A stretch of DNA of 38,874 nucleotides, taken from Rhodanobacteraceae bacterium (GTDB lineage: Bacteria > Pseudomonadota > Gammaproteobacteria > Xanthomonadales > Xanthomonadaceae). Numbering within the stretch: position 1 is the first letter of the stretch; each line of letters opens with the position of its first letter. A program made the position numbers and the translations under genes. The notes under the pieces are model-generated. The model made no database searches. It was not told the origin of the DNA and saw nothing but the letters and a program-made list of their open reading frames with translations. The stretch covers positions 1-38,874 of the forward strand of contig JACKOX010000027.1 in the NCBI GenBank assembly GCA_024233975.1, written 5' to 3'. Shown here in pieces: positions 24,941 through 34,800 of this stretch.

Positions 24941-27823
24941 TCAATCGGGGAAGCGCTGGCGCACATGGCCGCGAAGCCGGGCGAAAGCCGCCTCCAGGCC
25001 GGGCCTGAGGGCGAGGACGTCGTTCCACTGCTGGTTCTTGGCCGTGCGCTCGATGCCTTCGGCGGCATCGGCAAGCTCGGTGGCACCAACCAGCCGCGCC
25101 GCTCCCTTGATTCGGTGCGCGGCGCGCCCCAGGTTCTCCTCGTCACGCTGCGACTCGGCCTGCTTCAGGGCGTCGATGTCGCCTTCGCAGGCCTGCAGGA
25201 AGTCGAGCAGGACCTCGCGCCTCGTCGCGTCGTCGGCGCCCGCCAGTTCGTCCAGCGCGTGCTCGTCCAGCGGTGGCGGGCGGTCGAACTGCTCCAGGTG
25301 GGGCGACGCATCGGCCGGTCCCGATGCCGAAACCCCATCAGCCGGCAAGCCGGGCGATGGCAGATGCGGCATCCAGCGGTGCAGGCAGTTCATCAGGTCG
25401 GCGATGCTGACCGGCTTGGCCAGGTAGTCGTCCATGCCCGCACTGAGGCAGCGCTCCGCCTCGCCCTTCATCGCGGCGGCGGTGAGCGCCACGATCGGCG
25501 TGCGTGAGCGGTTATCGCTGGCTTCGATCTCGCGGATCCGCCTGGTCATCTGGTAGCCATCAAGCTGCGGCATGTGCACGTCGGACAGCACCAGTGCATA
25601 GCGACCGCTGCGCCATTTCTCCAGGCCCTGCAGGCCGTCCTCGGCGGTTTCGGCAACGAAGCCGGCCAGTGCCAGCTGGCGGACGATGACCAGCCGGTTG
25701 GTGGGATGGTCGTCCACCAGCAGCACCAGGCTGCCTTCCCGCTCTGCCTGTTCCGGCGTCGGCAGCGGTCGCGGGGTGAAGTCCGGCAGGCCGCCACCGC
25801 TCGCGCTGTCGCGGTGCACGTCCTCGGGCCGCCCCGCCGGCAGGGCGATGATCAGGCGCATGGTGGTGCCCTTGCCGAGGGCGCTTTCCATGCTGATGTC
25901 GCCGCCCATCAGGTCGGCGAGGCGGCGGCAGATCACCAGCCCGAGGCCGGTGCCGCCAAAGCGCCGCGTGGTGTCGGTCTCGGCCTGGCTGAACGGACGG
26001 AACAGGCGCTGCTGCTGCTCGGACGACACGCCGATGCCGGTATCGGTGACCCGGAAGCACAGGCGCTCGCCTTCTGCGTTGCTGCCGACCTTCTCCAGTG
26101 CCACCTCGATGGTGCCCTTGTCGGTGAACTTGATCGCGTTGGACAGGAAATTCGACAGGATCTGGCGCAGGCGCAGCGGATCGGCGACATAGGCCTCGCC
26201 GACGCTATCATCAACATGGTGGACGAGGTTCAGGCCCTTGCTCGACGCCGTACCGATGTAGTTCTGCGCCACGCTGCCGATCAGCTGGCGCAGGTCGATG
26301 GTGACCGGCGCCAGCTCCAGCTTGCCGGCCTCGATCTTGGAGAAGTCGAGGATGTCGCCAATGATCTGCAGCAGACTGGCCGCCGACTGCTGCACCACGT
26401 TCAGCGAACGCCGCTGGTCGTTGTCCAGGCGCGTGTGCGAGAGGATTTCCACCATGCCGGTGATGCCGATCATCGGCGTGCGGATCTCGTGGCTCATCGC
26501 CGCGAGGAAGGCGCTCTTGGCGTGGTTGGCTTCGCGCGCACGCGCCTCGCTGTCGCGCAGCTGCAGTTCCAGCTGCTTGATCTCGGTGAGATCGGTGGCG
26601 ACGAAGAGCAGACCATTCAGCTCGCCGTGGTCGCCCTTCAGCGGGGAAATGGCGAGCAGTACCGGAATGCGCCGGCCATCGCGGCGCAGCAGGGTCCATT
26701 CGCGCGGCGGCGCGTTGCTGAGCGCCAGCCGCCGGAACACGGCAAGACCCGGCTCCACGTCCTCGTCCATGGCCGCGGTCAGCTCGGCGGCGACTTCCGC
26801 CAGTTCGCCCGTATCGTGGAACAGCAACGGCGTCTTCTTGCCGATCAGTCCGTCGGCCGGATAGCCGAGCAGGCGCTCGGCGAAGGGGTTCACGTGGACG
26901 ATCACGTCGTCGGCATCGGTGCTGACGATGGATGTCTGCGCCGAGGCCAGCAGCGAGCGCTGGAACAGGTCGCGCTTCTCCAGCTCGCGGCGCACGTCCT
27001 CGTTCAGCGCCAGCGACTGGGTGAGCTCGTTCTCGAAGCTCAGGATGTCGCCGCGCATGTCGAGGAAGGCATCCATCACCGATCCAAGCTCGCCCTCGGG
27101 CCGGTACTTGGGCTGCACCTCGAAGTCATGCTGGCGGATGCGCTGCGCCATTGCATTGAGGCTCTCCACGCCGCGATAGATGTTCCGCAGCAGCTGGCGC
27201 CCGACCACCATGACGATGGCCAGCGTGCCCAGGCTCAGCAGCAGGCGGAACCAGCGGAAGCGTACCGAACGGTCGACGTCTGCCTCGACGATGCCCTCGG
27301 CGTGGATCATCGCCACGTCGGAGAGGAACTTGAGGCGCGTGGTCACCGGGTCGATGGACGGATAGATCTCGCTGGCGCAGAGATCATCCAGCGCGATGCG
27401 ATCGTGCGCGCGCAGCGCCTGCTTGAGCTTGTCGGTGACACGGTCGGCGTCCACCCGCGCCTGCACCGTCTGCACGAACAGGCTCTGCTCCTGCGCGCTG
27501 CGCTTCATGGTGCGCAGTTCATCCCAGTGCCGGGCAATGCGGACCTGCGCGTTCTCGACGATGTTGAGGCCCTGCTCCCAGCCCATCAGGCGATTGCGCA
27601 CGCGGAACGCGCTGTCGACGATGTCGAGGCCGTAGGCGTCCGACACGGCCTTGATGCGACGGAGCCCGGACAGCGATTCGTCCTTCAGTTCCTCCATCGC
27701 GCTCCGCGAGCGGTATTGGCTGTATTCGTCGACCGCCAGCAGCGCGACGCCCGCCGCCAGCAGCAGGCCGAACAGGAACAGCAACTGGACGCGGATGCTG
27801 AAGCGGCGGCGGGACAGCGCCAT
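24941..27823 (-). CDS. hybrid sensor histidine kinase (HAMP-PAS-HisKA-HATPase-REC-Hpt)
   Basis: The protein has 960 residues. Two membrane helices (about 10-28 and 188-207) flank a periplasmic helical sensor domain of ~160 residues. HAMP (~210-262) and a PAS domain (~305-425; AQTSIVSTDADDVIVHVNPF) follow. The kinase core has the phosphoacceptor His445 in SHEIRTP, the N box NFLSNAIKFTD, and the ATP lid motifs DTGIGVS and GGTGLGL. The receiver has Asp748 in LSDVHMPQLDGYQ and the Lys in LAKPVS. The C-terminal Hpt domain has His903 in AAHRIKGAARL. All relay residues are intact, so phosphate can pass His to Asp to His and then to a separate regulator. The best candidate is the EAL protein encoded 34 bp upstream on the same strand. 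Confidence 0.95.
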   Translation of the reverse strand: MALSRRRFSIRVQLLFLFGLLLAAGVALLAVDEYSQYRSRSAMEELKDESLSGLRRIKAVSDAYGLDIVDSAFRVRNRLMGWEQGLNIVENAQVRIARHWDELRTMKRSAQEQSLFVQTVQARVDADRVTDKLKQALRAHDRIALDDLCASEIYPSIDPVTTRLKFLSDVAMIHAEGIVEADVDRSVRFRWFRLLLSLGTLAIVMVVGRQLLRNIYRGVESLNAMAQRIRQHDFEVQPKYRPEGELGSVMDAFLDMRGDILSFENELTQSLALNEDVRRELEKRDLFQRSLLASAQTSIVSTDADDVIVHVNPFAERLLGYPADGLIGKKTPLLFHDTGELAEVAAELTAAMDEDVEPGLAVFRRLALSNAPPREWTLLRRDGRRIPVLLAISPLKGDHGELNGLLFVATDLTEIKQLELQLRDSEARAREANHAKSAFLAAMSHEIRTPMIGITGMVEILSHTRLDNDQRRSLNVVQQSAASLLQIIGDILDFSKIEAGKLELAPVTIDLRQLIGSVAQNYIGTASSKGLNLVHHVDDSVGEAYVADPLRLRQILSNFLSNAIKFTDKGTIEVALEKVGSNAEGERLCFRVTDTGIGVSSEQQQRLFRPFSQAETDTTRRFGGTGLGLVICRRLADLMGGDISMESALGKGTTMRLIIALPAGRPEDVHRDSASGGGLPDFTPRPLPTPEQAEREGSLVLLVDDHPTNRLVIVRQLALAGFVAETAEDGLQGLEKWRSGRYALVLSDVHMPQLDGYQMTRRIREIEASDNRSRTPIVALTAAAMKGEAERCLSAGMDDYLAKPVSIADLMNCLHRWMPHLPSPGLPADGVSASGPADASPHLEQFDRPPPLDEHALDELAGADDATRREVLLDFLQACEGDIDALKQAESQRDEENLGRAAHRIKGAARLVGATELADAAEGIERTAKNQQWNDVLALRPGLEAAFARLRGHVRQRFPD

Positions 27824-27857
27824 GGCTCAGGGCCTGCCGGTCATCAGCTGACCGGCC

Positions 27858-29054
27858 CTAGACGGCCGGACGCCGCCAGTGCGCCACGACATCCGCTATT
27901 CGATCACCGGGTGTCGGCTTGGCGATCAGGTAACCCTGCGCGACGGTGCAGCCGAGTTCGGCCAGCATCTGCCACTCGTCGATGGTCTCCACGCCCTCGC
28001 CCACCACTCGAAGGTCCAGCTTGCGCGCGAGTTCGAGGCTGGCTTCGATCACCGCGCGCTTGCGCGGCTGGCTGGGAGCACCGGTAACGAAGCTCTGGTC
28101 GATCTTGAGCTCGGTGAACGGAATGTGCGACAGCTGCGCCAACGACGAATAGCCGGTGCCGAAATCATCAATGCTGAGGCCGAAGCCCTTGAGCCGCAGC
28201 CGCGCCAGCACGTTGAGTGCGCTGGCGGCCTCGCCCATCACCGAACTTTCGGTGATCTCCAGCACCACGTCATGCGGGTCCACGCCATGGCTCTGCACGA
28301 TGTTCTGGTAGCGGTCGGCCGCGCTGACATCACCGAGGTTCAGCATCGACACGTTGACCGAAATCTTGAGGTGCAGGCCGTCGCGGGCCCAGCGCACCTT
28401 CCAGGCGCAGGCCTTTTCCAGCACGCGTTCGGTCATGCGGTCGATCAGGCCTTCGCGTTCGGCGACGTTGATGAAATGCACCGGACGGACCACGCCGCCA
28501 TCCGGCCGGCGCCAGCGCGCCAGTGCCTCGACGCCAACGACACGGCCATTGGCCAGCTCGACCTGTGGCTGGAAGAAGGGCACGAATTCATCGCGATCCA
28601 TGCCTTCCAGCACGTCGGCGGCGGTGATTTCCTCGTCGGCATCGTCCGTGGGCGCATCGACCGCCGTGTCGAACAGCGACAGGGCATCGGCCAGCTTCTG
28701 CGTGGTCATCGGCTTTTCGACCGCGGCCAGCACACGCAGGCCATAGGCCCGGGCCATGGTCTGCACCGTGTTCAGCAGCGCCGGCTCCAGGGCACTGGCG
28801 ACAACCACGGTTCGCGCCAGTTTCTTCTGTGCGACGTGGCCAATGAATTCGATGCCATCCATGCCAGGCATGTCGAGGTCAACCAGCAACACCTCGGGGA
28901 CGACGGCCATGCCGCTCAACTGCTCAAGCGCCTGGTGGCCATCGGCGGCTTCCAGCACCTTGCCAACGCCCAGCTCGCCAAGCAGGCGCATCGCCATGCG
29001 CCGCTGGAAACCGTGATCCTCCACCACCATCACGGTCAGTTCGTTGAATTGCAT
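27858..29054 (-). CDS. response regulator with EAL cyclic-di-GMP phosphodiesterase domain
   Basis: The protein has 398 residues from MQFNELTVMVVEDHG; a start six codons earlier is possible. The receiver has the acidic pair at residues 12-13, the phosphoacceptor Asp59 in VDLDMPGMDG and Lys114 in AAVEKPM. A short linker leads to the EAL domain (about 150-390), whose catalytic residues all appear present: EALARW (E176), an NVS motif, EITESS, DDFGTGYSS, KIDQSFV, GEGVET and QGYLIAKP. It should hydrolyse cyclic-di-GMP, with activity set by phosphorylation. It lies just upstream of the hybrid kinase in the same direction, so the two probably form one signalling unit. Confidence 0.95.
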   Translation of the reverse strand: MQFNELTVMVVEDHGFQRRMAMRLLGELGVGKVLEAADGHQALEQLSGMAVVPEVLLVDLDMPGMDGIEFIGHVAQKKLARTVVVASALEPALLNTVQTMARAYGLRVLAAVEKPMTTQKLADALSLFDTAVDAPTDDADEEITAADVLEGMDRDEFVPFFQPQVELANGRVVGVEALARWRRPDGGVVRPVHFINVAEREGLIDRMTERVLEKACAWKVRWARDGLHLKISVNVSMLNLGDVSAADRYQNIVQSHGVDPHDVVLEITESSVMGEAASALNVLARLRLKGFGLSIDDFGTGYSSLAQLSHIPFTELKIDQSFVTGAPSQPRKRAVIEASLELARKLDLRVVGEGVETIDEWQMLAELGCTVAQGYLIAKPTPGDRIADVVAHWRRPAV

Positions 29055-29158
29055 CGCCGAACCACTCCCCAAGGTCGTTGCGTCGAGCGTACCCCATCCC
29101 TCCGGAATTCGGTATGCCTCCCGTCACGCGAAAGGAACCACGCGGGAAACGGTTCACA

Positions 29159-29198
29159 AACGACAACGCCCGCACCATCCGGTGCGGGCGTTGTCGTT
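29159..29198 (-). terminator. very strong terminator downstream of the di-haem protein gene
   Basis: AACGACAACGCCCGCACC - ATCC - GGTGCGGGCGTTGTCGTT is a perfect 18-bp stem with a 4-base loop. On the minus strand it is followed by TTTGTG. It lies 54 bp beyond the stop of the di-haem oxidoreductase gene and upstream of the EAL gene, isolating the two units. Confidence 0.85.
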
Positions 29199-29252
29199 GT
29201 TCCGGCAGTGCAGCCCGATTCCGGGAGCTGCAGCCGGGGATTCAGCGTGGGA

Positions 29253-30818
29253 TCAGTGCTTGCCGACCGTACCGCAGCCGCGACGCTTTTCCTGACCATC
29301 ACAAAGGGCAGACGGACCCGGCTTGGTGGCCGTCAGCTCTTCTTCCTGGAACACCGACCACAGGGCCGCCTTGTCCACCGACTGCATGGAGGCGTCCACC
29401 ACGTTGGACTCGGTGCCCGGCGGCAGCATCTGCAGGGACTTCAGGAACTCGACCACTTCATCGCGCTGCTGTTGGCTGCCGTTGACGAAAGCATCGCGAC
29501 TGGCTCGTGCCTCGCCACCATGCGCCTCGATGGCTTCGGTCAGCGTGGTCAGGTCGCCGCGATGGCCATAGGGCGCCGAGTTGCCCACATCCCACAGCTT
29601 GCGGGTCAGGAACTGGCGGGTGGAGATGCCCGCCTGCGGTACCTGCTCATTGCAGTAATGCTTGAGCTCGTCGTCGCAGAGATCATGGCGCTTGAGGTCG
29701 GTGTAGGCGCGGACCACCGCACCGCCATCCGGCGTGCCCTCCAGTCGCGGCCTCTGCCCCTGGCTGGTGAGGTCGAAACTGATCAGCTGGTCGACGTCTT
29801 CCGGGCGCAGGTTGCCGGCCGGGTTGTAGGGGTTGGGTTCGGTGAAATAGCGGCTCGACAGCTTCAGGGACGGCGTATGGCAGTCCGTGCAGCCCATGTT
29901 CTCGAATTCGCGCTCGCCGTAGAACACGGCGCGCAGGGCATCGATGTCATCCGGCAACACCTGTCCCGGTACCGCCAGCGCGGCCTGGTACAGGGTCTGC
30001 GCGGTGATGTCGCCGACGCTCAGCTCGTCCTCGACGCCATCCTGGTCGAAGTCGGCCGTGCCGGTCATTTCCACGCCAAAGCGCTCCACCGATTCCATGC
30101 CGTGATGATGGTTCGTCGCGTTGTTGGTGAACTCGCGCAGCGACACCACCGCACCCTTCTGGTGGAAGGGACGCAGGATCAGGTCGGCGTTGATGCCCTC
30201 GACGGCGGAAGTGTCGACGCTGCCGTCCGCATGCGCGATCAGGTGACCGAAATGCACGCCCTTGGCAACGAGTTCGGCCTGGACATCGTGCCCACCCGAC
30301 TGCGCCTGCTGCTTGGCATCGTCACGCAGGGCCTGCAGGGTCGCGGTCATCTCGCGAGCCAGCATTTCGATGGCGCCGCTGCCCTGCATGCCCAGGGTGT
30401 TGCGCTCGTTGCTGAATTCGCCGTTGACCGACTCGACCACCGGGTCGAGCGTCTGCGCCAGCACGAAGACGTTGGCGACGATGTCGCCAGCGCCACCCGG
30501 GAACGGATCGTTATGGCAGCCCGCGCAGGAATTCGATTCCGGCGCCGAGGTACGGATGAAGGCCGGCGCGGAACCCGGAATGCGCGCGGCACCGCCGCCG
30601 GTGGCGCCCGGTCGCCCCTGGCCATCGTACTTGTTGAACTTGGCCGAGAACTGCTCCTGTCCGTGGGCGAACAGCTCATCGAAGGTGTAATCGCCGGCCT
30701 CGGCCTTGGACTGACTGACGTGATCCTTGACCACCGGCCCGTCACCGATCGCCCAGGCCTGTGCCACAAAAAGCGCGGACAGCGCCGCCGCCAGAGCGGC
30801 TTGTCTGAATGCCTTCAT
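29253..30818 (-). CDS. periplasmic di-haem oxidoreductase (DHOR/peroxidase-like)
   Basis: The protein has 521 residues. A signal peptide (MKAFRQAALAAALSALFVAQ, cleaved near AWA-IGD) sends it to the periplasm. Two c-type haem sites are present: CAGCH early (about residue 98) and CTDCH (about 313), the spacing of the di-haem oxidoreductase family related to cytochrome c peroxidases. Other marks are PFHQKGAVVSLREFTNNA and its NHHHGM continuation, RKLWDVGNSAPYGHRGDLTT and the late VVEFLKSLQ. The electron partner and substrate are unknown. The ATG at 30816-30818 has GAGGGG 9 bases upstream. The tail after residue 480 carries two extra cysteines (SALCDGQEKRRGCG). It is followed by a strong terminator, so it forms its own unit or ends a unit with the upstream TPR gene. 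Confidence 0.9.
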   Translation of the reverse strand: MKAFRQAALAAALSALFVAQAWAIGDGPVVKDHVSQSKAEAGDYTFDELFAHGQEQFSAKFNKYDGQGRPGATGGGAARIPGSAPAFIRTSAPESNSCAGCHNDPFPGGAGDIVANVFVLAQTLDPVVESVNGEFSNERNTLGMQGSGAIEMLAREMTATLQALRDDAKQQAQSGGHDVQAELVAKGVHFGHLIAHADGSVDTSAVEGINADLILRPFHQKGAVVSLREFTNNATNHHHGMESVERFGVEMTGTADFDQDGVEDELSVGDITAQTLYQAALAVPGQVLPDDIDALRAVFYGEREFENMGCTDCHTPSLKLSSRYFTEPNPYNPAGNLRPEDVDQLISFDLTSQGQRPRLEGTPDGGAVVRAYTDLKRHDLCDDELKHYCNEQVPQAGISTRQFLTRKLWDVGNSAPYGHRGDLTTLTEAIEAHGGEARASRDAFVNGSQQQRDEVVEFLKSLQMLPPGTESNVVDASMQSVDKAALWSVFQEEELTATKPGPSALCDGQEKRRGCGTVGKH

Positions 30819-30926
30819 TTGCTGCTTCCCCTCAACAGATGATGTCCCGCCCGAGAGATCGGGGGGTGAGGGAAACAAGCTACCACGCGCACATGACAGG
30901 CGCGACCATTAATAAGAGGGAACGCT

Positions 30927-30946
30927 TGAAAAAAACGGCCCGGGGC
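30927..30946 (-). terminator. possible weak terminator after the TPR gene
   Basis: On the minus strand a GC-rich stretch (GCCCCGGGCCG) is followed by seven Ts, 28-45 bases after the stop of the TPR gene. I cannot draw a stable long stem before the T-run, so this is only a candidate. Confidence 0.3.
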
Positions 30947-30973
30947 ATTCGCCAGTCTGCCGCCAGCAACCGC

Positions 30974-31621
30974 TCAGCGCCGCTCGGAAAGTCGCCGCTT
31001 CCATTCGGCGTGAAGTTCCTGGGCGATATTGCGCTCCTCGGGCTGCCAACTGCTCATCTCCCGGTCGAGACCGCGGGTCGACGCCCACTTGTTGGCATCG
31101 CTGCGGACGGCGGCTTCCCAGTACTCCACGGCAAGGTCATGGTCGCCACGCGCCCAGAGCGCAATCGCCATGGACCACGGCACCCAGCTGGGATGACCGT
31201 CGTAACCCTGCTGCGCCAGCTGCCATTCGGCAACCGCTCGGCTGTAATCACCGGCACGCAGCGCACCCCAGCCAAATCCCCAGTGCGCATGGCGCAGGGC
31301 GGCGCTGTTCGCCGGCGCCACCTGGATCGCGTAGTTGAACTCCTGGTAGGCCCTGTCCTTGAGACCACGGGCCACCATCGCCAGACCGCTCTGCACCCGC
31401 GCGCGGACATTCTGCGGGTCGTATTTCAGCAACTGATCCAGCTCATTCTGCTTCCGGTGCGAGCCCGGACCGATGAACTCCGGCATCGTCGCGGCGCGAT
31501 CGGTATCCAGGTACTGGTGTGCCGGTGGCGGCGCTACCGCGTCCTGCGCGGCTGCCGTCATGCAGCCCATCGACAGCCACAGCCCGATCAGCACCAAACC
31601 CCTCAAGAACCCCTGCGTCAT
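30974..31621 (-). CDS. periplasmic TPR-type protein of unknown function
   Basis: The protein has 215 residues. The N-terminus MTQGFLRGLVLIGLWLSMGC with the following MTAAAQ is a signal peptide; LSMGC could be a poor lipobox, so a lipoprotein is possible. The rest forms TPR-like helix pairs: LKDRAYQEFNYAIQVAPANS, ALRAGDYSRAVAEWQLAQQG and ALWARGDHDLAVEYWEAAVR. The C-terminus is rich in charged residues (ELHAEWKRRLSERR). No catalytic motif is seen. It lies 155 bp upstream of the di-haem gene on the same strand, and is divergent from the indolepyruvate oxidoreductase gene. Confidence 0.82.
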   Translation of the reverse strand: MTQGFLRGLVLIGLWLSMGCMTAAAQDAVAPPPAHQYLDTDRAATMPEFIGPGSHRKQNELDQLLKYDPQNVRARVQSGLAMVARGLKDRAYQEFNYAIQVAPANSAALRHAHWGFGWGALRAGDYSRAVAEWQLAQQGYDGHPSWVPWSMAIALWARGDHDLAVEYWEAAVRSDANKWASTRGLDREMSSWQPEERNIAQELHAEWKRRLSERR

Positions 31622-31818
31622 GCTCCACCCCCAATGTGGTTCGCTGACATCCCCCTCGGCGAGTGACCGCCGTCCGGACCCAGCCTATCAAGGACTTGTG
31701 CCATACCCAAGCGCACGTTTCCAGCCATCCGGGCCTTCGTTGAACCCGGACTGCGAGCCACCTCACAGGCCCCTGATACAATTCGCCGTCTTTTTCCCCG
31801 ATTTCGACAGGCCCCGCC

Positions 31819-34800
31819 ATGTCCGTTCCCGCCGAAACCGTCAGCCCTGGCGCGCTCGACCTCGACTACACGCTCGACCACAAGTACACCCGTGAGTCCG
31901 GCCGCATCTACCTGTCCGGCGTCCAGGCGCTGGTCCGCCTGCCGCTGATGCAGCAGATGCGCGACCGCGCCGCCGGCCTCGATACCGCCGGTTTCATCTC
32001 CGGCTATCGCGGCTCGCCACTGGGTGGCTTCGACCTGGAACTGTGGCGGGCGAAGAAGCACCTGAAGTCCTCGGCCATCGAGTTCACGCCGGGTTTGAAC
32101 GAAGACCTCGGAGCGACCATGGTCTGGGGCAGCCAGCAGACCAACCTGTTCCCCGGCGCCAAGCACGATGGCGTGTTCGCCATGTGGTACGGCAAGGGTC
32201 CCGGCGTGGACCGCTGCGGTGACGTGTTCAAGCACGGCAATGCCGCCGGCACCTCGAAGAACGGCGGCGTGCTGGTGCTGGCCGCCGACGACCACGCCTG
32301 TCGCAGTTCGACGCTGCCGCATGGTTCCGAGCAGGAGTTCGTCAGCGCGATGATGCCGGTGCTGAACCCGGCCGGTGTGCAGGACATCCTCGACATGGGC
32401 CTGCTCGGCTGGGCAATGTCGCGCTTCACCGGCCGCTGGGTCGGCTTCAAGACCATCGCCGAAACCGTGGAGTCCTCGGCCAGCGTCAACGTCAATCCGC
32501 ACCAGCTGGACATCCTGCTGCCGGAAGACTTCGCGCTGCCACCGGGCGGCCTCAACATCCGTTGGCCGGACCCGCCGCTGGACCAGGAGATGCGCCTGCA
32601 CCAGTACGGCATCCAGGCCGCGCTGGCCTTCGCCCGCGCCAACCAGATCGACAAGATCGTGTTCGACTCGCCGAAGGCGCGCCTCGGCATCGTCACCACC
32701 GGCAAGAGCTACCTCGACGTGCTGCAGGCGCTGGAATACCTGGGCCTCGACCACCGCGCCTGCGAGGACATCGGCATCCGCGTGTACAAGGTCGGCATGA
32801 CCTGGCCACTGGAACCGGAAGGCATCCGCCGATTCGCGCGCGGGCTTGAGGACATCATCGTGGTCGAGGAGAAGCGCAGCTTCATCGAATCACAGATGAA
32901 GGAGGCGATGTACAACTGGGATCATGAGAAGCGCCCGAGCATCGTCGGCAAGTACGACGAGGGCGGCGACTGGATCCTGCCGTCTACCAGCGAACTCACG
33001 CCGGCGCGCATCGCCCGCGTCATTGCCAAGCGCCTCGGCCGCTTCCACCGTTCCGACCGCATCGACCAGCAGCTCAACTTCCTCGCCGCCAAGGAGAAGG
33101 AGCTGGCGCTGCCGCGCGCCGACTTCCCGCGCGTGCCGCACTACTGCTCGGGCTGCCCGCACAACACGTCCACCGTGGTGCCGGACGGCTCGCGCGCGCT
33201 GGGCGGTATCGGCTGCCACTACATGGTCACCTGGATGGACCGCCGCACCGACACCTTCACCCAGATGGGCGGTGAAGGCGCGACCTGGTGCGGCCAGGCG
33301 CCGTTCACCAACGAGAAGCACGTGTTCCAGAACCTCGGTGACGGCACCTACTTCCACTCCGGCTCGCTGGCGATCCGCCAGGCCATCGCCGCCAAGGTCA
33401 ACATCACCTACAAGATCCTCTACAACGACGCGGTGGCCATGACCGGTGGCCAGCCGGTGGACGGCACGCTGACCGTGCCGGACATCGCGCACCAGGTGCG
33501 CAGCGAAGGTGTGCAGACGATCATCGTGATGTCCGACGACATCGAAAAGTACACGCGCCCGGACATCTTCCCCGAGGGCGTGGAGTTCGTGGATCGCGCC
33601 GAGCTGGACGCCGTGCAGAAGCGCCTGCGCGAGGTGCCCGGCACCAGCGTACTGATCTACGACCAGACCTGCGCCGCCGAGAAGCGTCGCCGCCGCAAGC
33701 GCGGCAAGATGGTCGATCCGAAGAAGCGCGTGTTCATCAACTCACTGGTCTGCGAAGGTTGCGGCGACTGTTCGGTGAAATCGAACTGCGTGTCGGTGAT
33801 GCCCAAGGAAACCGAATACGGACGCAAGCGCGAGATCGATCAGTCCAGCTGCAACAAGGACTACAGCTGCGTGAAGGGCTTCTGCCCCAGCTTCGTCACC
33901 GTGCATGGCAGCGAGCTGAAGAAGCCGGACGCGGTCGCCAACGTCGACCAGCTGTTCGCCAACCTGCCCGAGCCCAGAACGCAGTCCGACCTTGAGCAGC
34001 CGTGGAACATCCTGATCACCGGAATCGGTGGTACTGGCGTGGTCACCATTGGCGCCCTGCTCGGCATGGCCGCACACCTCGAAGGCAAGGGCGCCAGCGT
34101 GCTCGACCAGACCGGCCTCGCCCAGAAGGGCGGCGCGGTCACCACGCACGTGCGCGTTGCCGCGCAGCCTGACGACATCCACGCCGTGCGCATCGCCGCC
34201 GGCGAAGCCGATCTGGTACTGGGCTGCGACATGGTGGTGGTCAACGACTACTGGGCGCTGTCGAAGATCCGCGCCGACCGCAGCGCCGTGGTGCTGAACA
34301 GCTTCGAGGCCATGCCCGGGCCGTTCACCCGCAATCCGGACATGCAGTTCCCGCACGCGCGCATCATCGAAACCGTGCAGCAGGCGCTGGGCGGCCGCGC
34401 GCCGATGCAGGTCGACGCCACCGAGCTGGCCACGCGCCTGCTCGGCGACGCCATCGGCGCCAACCTGTTCATGCTCGGCTACGCCTGGCAGCAGGGCCTG
34501 GTGCCGGTCAGCCACGACGCGCTGATGCGCGCGGTGGAGCTCAACGGCGCTGCCATTGCCATGAACAAGGCCGCCTTCAACTGGGGCCGCCTGGCCGCCG
34601 TCGACATGGATCGCGTGGTGGCCGCCGCCAGCGCCGGCGATGCGCAGATCACCGCCGACGCCAAGCCGCTGGACGACGAAGCGCTGTCGGAAACCCTGGA
34701 TGAGATGATCACCCGCCGCGAAGCCTTCCTGCGCGGTTACCAGAACAGCGGCTATGCCAGGCGCTACCGCGAGCTGGTTGATCGCGTGCGCGAGCGCGAA

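Noticed and set aside
25574..30842. Long plus-strand open frames (25574-28087 and 27879-30842) opposite the hybrid kinase, EAL and di-haem genes
   Set aside because: The products are His/Gln/Arg-rich composition shadows, while the minus strand encodes complete, recognisable domains over the same bases.
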